DNA from: an uncultured Faecalibaculum sp.
Lineage (GTDB): Bacteria; Bacillota_I; Bacilli_A; Erysipelotrichales; Erysipelotrichaceae
Direction of reading: 5' to 3'
NCBI RefSeq assembly: GCF_910588395.1
Contig: NZ_CAJUPA010000003.1
Coordinates: 1-64,000, forward strand
DNA length: 64,000 bases
Part shown: piece after piece, positions 63,851-64,000 of the stretch
Layout of the letters: every line of letters begins with the position of its first letter
How positions within the stretch are numbered: the first letter of the stretch is position 1
Notes under the pieces: model-generated
The model's input: the letters and a program-made list of their open reading frames with translations, nothing else
Told to the model about the DNA's origin: nothing
The model's database searches: none
Made by a program: the position numbers and the translations under genes

Positions 63851-63907
63851 GTTCTGAAAGATTCTTTCAGAACTGAAAAACGCATTGAAAAAAATCTGAG
63901 GCGGTGC
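63851..63907 (+). promoter_or_regulatory. Palindrome and promoter before the last gene
   Basis: GTTCTGAAAG (63851-63860) is mirrored perfectly by CTTTCAGAAC (63864-63873). TTGAAA (about 63885-63890) and TAACTT (about 63908) follow at 17-base spacing. The palindrome is a plausible operator. Confidence 0.5.
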
Positions 63908-63948
63908 TAACTTTTCAGTATTGAGAATCAAGGAAAGAAGGAACAATC

Positions 63949-64000
63949 ATGGATATCCGTTTTGAAGAAGCCGCGTCGCTGAAGGACAAACCCCAGGGAC
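63949..64000 (+). CDS. 5-prime end of a gene, possibly branched-chain aminotransferase
   Basis: Only 17 codons are present: MDIRFEEAASLKDKPQG, after AAGGAAAGAAGGAAC. Branched-chain aminotransferases of this group start with a similar pattern (xIxFExxxxLKxKP), so IlvE is a reasonable but unproven guess. The frame runs off the window. Confidence 0.45.
   Translation, partial: MDIRFEEAASLKDKPQG

Overview
The window reads as chromosomal DNA of a low-oxygen, fermentative Firmicute, most likely a gut member of the Erysipelotrichia. This rests on PTS-type ascorbate uptake, serine dehydratase of the Fe-S type, DUF951 next to ychF, strong Shine-Dalgarno sites, and an asparagine at the RpoB position equivalent to E. 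coli His526, which is typical of Mollicutes and Erysipelotrichia. The genus is not resolved. No rRNA, CRISPR array, integrase, transposase or phage module was seen. There is one tRNA (Gly, anticodon CCC).

Region by region. 0-4.5 kb: glycolytic pgk-tpiA, a HAD phosphatase and a secreted cell-wall protein with a papain-like domain. 4.5-9 kb: a tightly packed housekeeping run (nitroreductase, ispF, dtd, folD, DUF951, ychF, M50 protease). 9-14.6 kb: a complete branched-chain amino acid ABC importer (livJHMGF) followed by a CBS-ACT protein. 14.6-17.3 kb: two lipoproteins, tRNA-Gly and a DUF3783-like protein. 17.5-25.8 kb: rpoB-rpoC with a strong promoter. 25.8-31.4 kb: small poorly characterised genes, a frameshifted surface protein, serine dehydratase and a pair of related micro-membrane proteins. 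31.5-35.3 kb: asnA, and glycogen phosphorylase under apparent cre control.

35.3-42.7 kb is an L-ascorbate utilisation (ula) locus. A DeoR-type regulator and ulaB-ulaA-ulaC-ulaG face ulaE, an unknown propeller-like protein and ulaF across a divergent control region. ulaA carries a one-base frameshift and no ulaD is present. A 110-bp dispersed repeat, present twice (35.3 and 43.3 kb), supplies stop codons and a terminator to its neighbours.

43.4-49.2 kb is the most unusual region. It is one apparent transcription unit with two UroD-fold methyltransferases, a corrinoid protein, a reductive activator with a shortened ferredoxin part, an AraC regulator, a DUF4430 lipoprotein (a fold related to the transcobalamin C-terminal domain) and an ECF-type S component. 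I read it as a corrinoid-dependent demethylation module that carries its own corrinoid capture and uptake; the methyl donor and acceptor are unknown.

49.3-64 kb: a DUF5131 protein, an alpha/beta hydrolase, a MerR gene and a second hydrolase both truncated at one deletion scar, a MATE exporter, an ADP-ribosylglycohydrolase, a DeoR regulator with deoC, a GH5-CBM2 lipoprotein glucanase, two lipoproteins with OB-like domains, an MsmK/UgpC-type shared sugar ABC ATPase, a TIM-barrel sugar isomerase whose transcript may be leaderless, and the first codons of a possible branched-chain aminotransferase. Many convergent gene pairs share strong bidirectional terminators.
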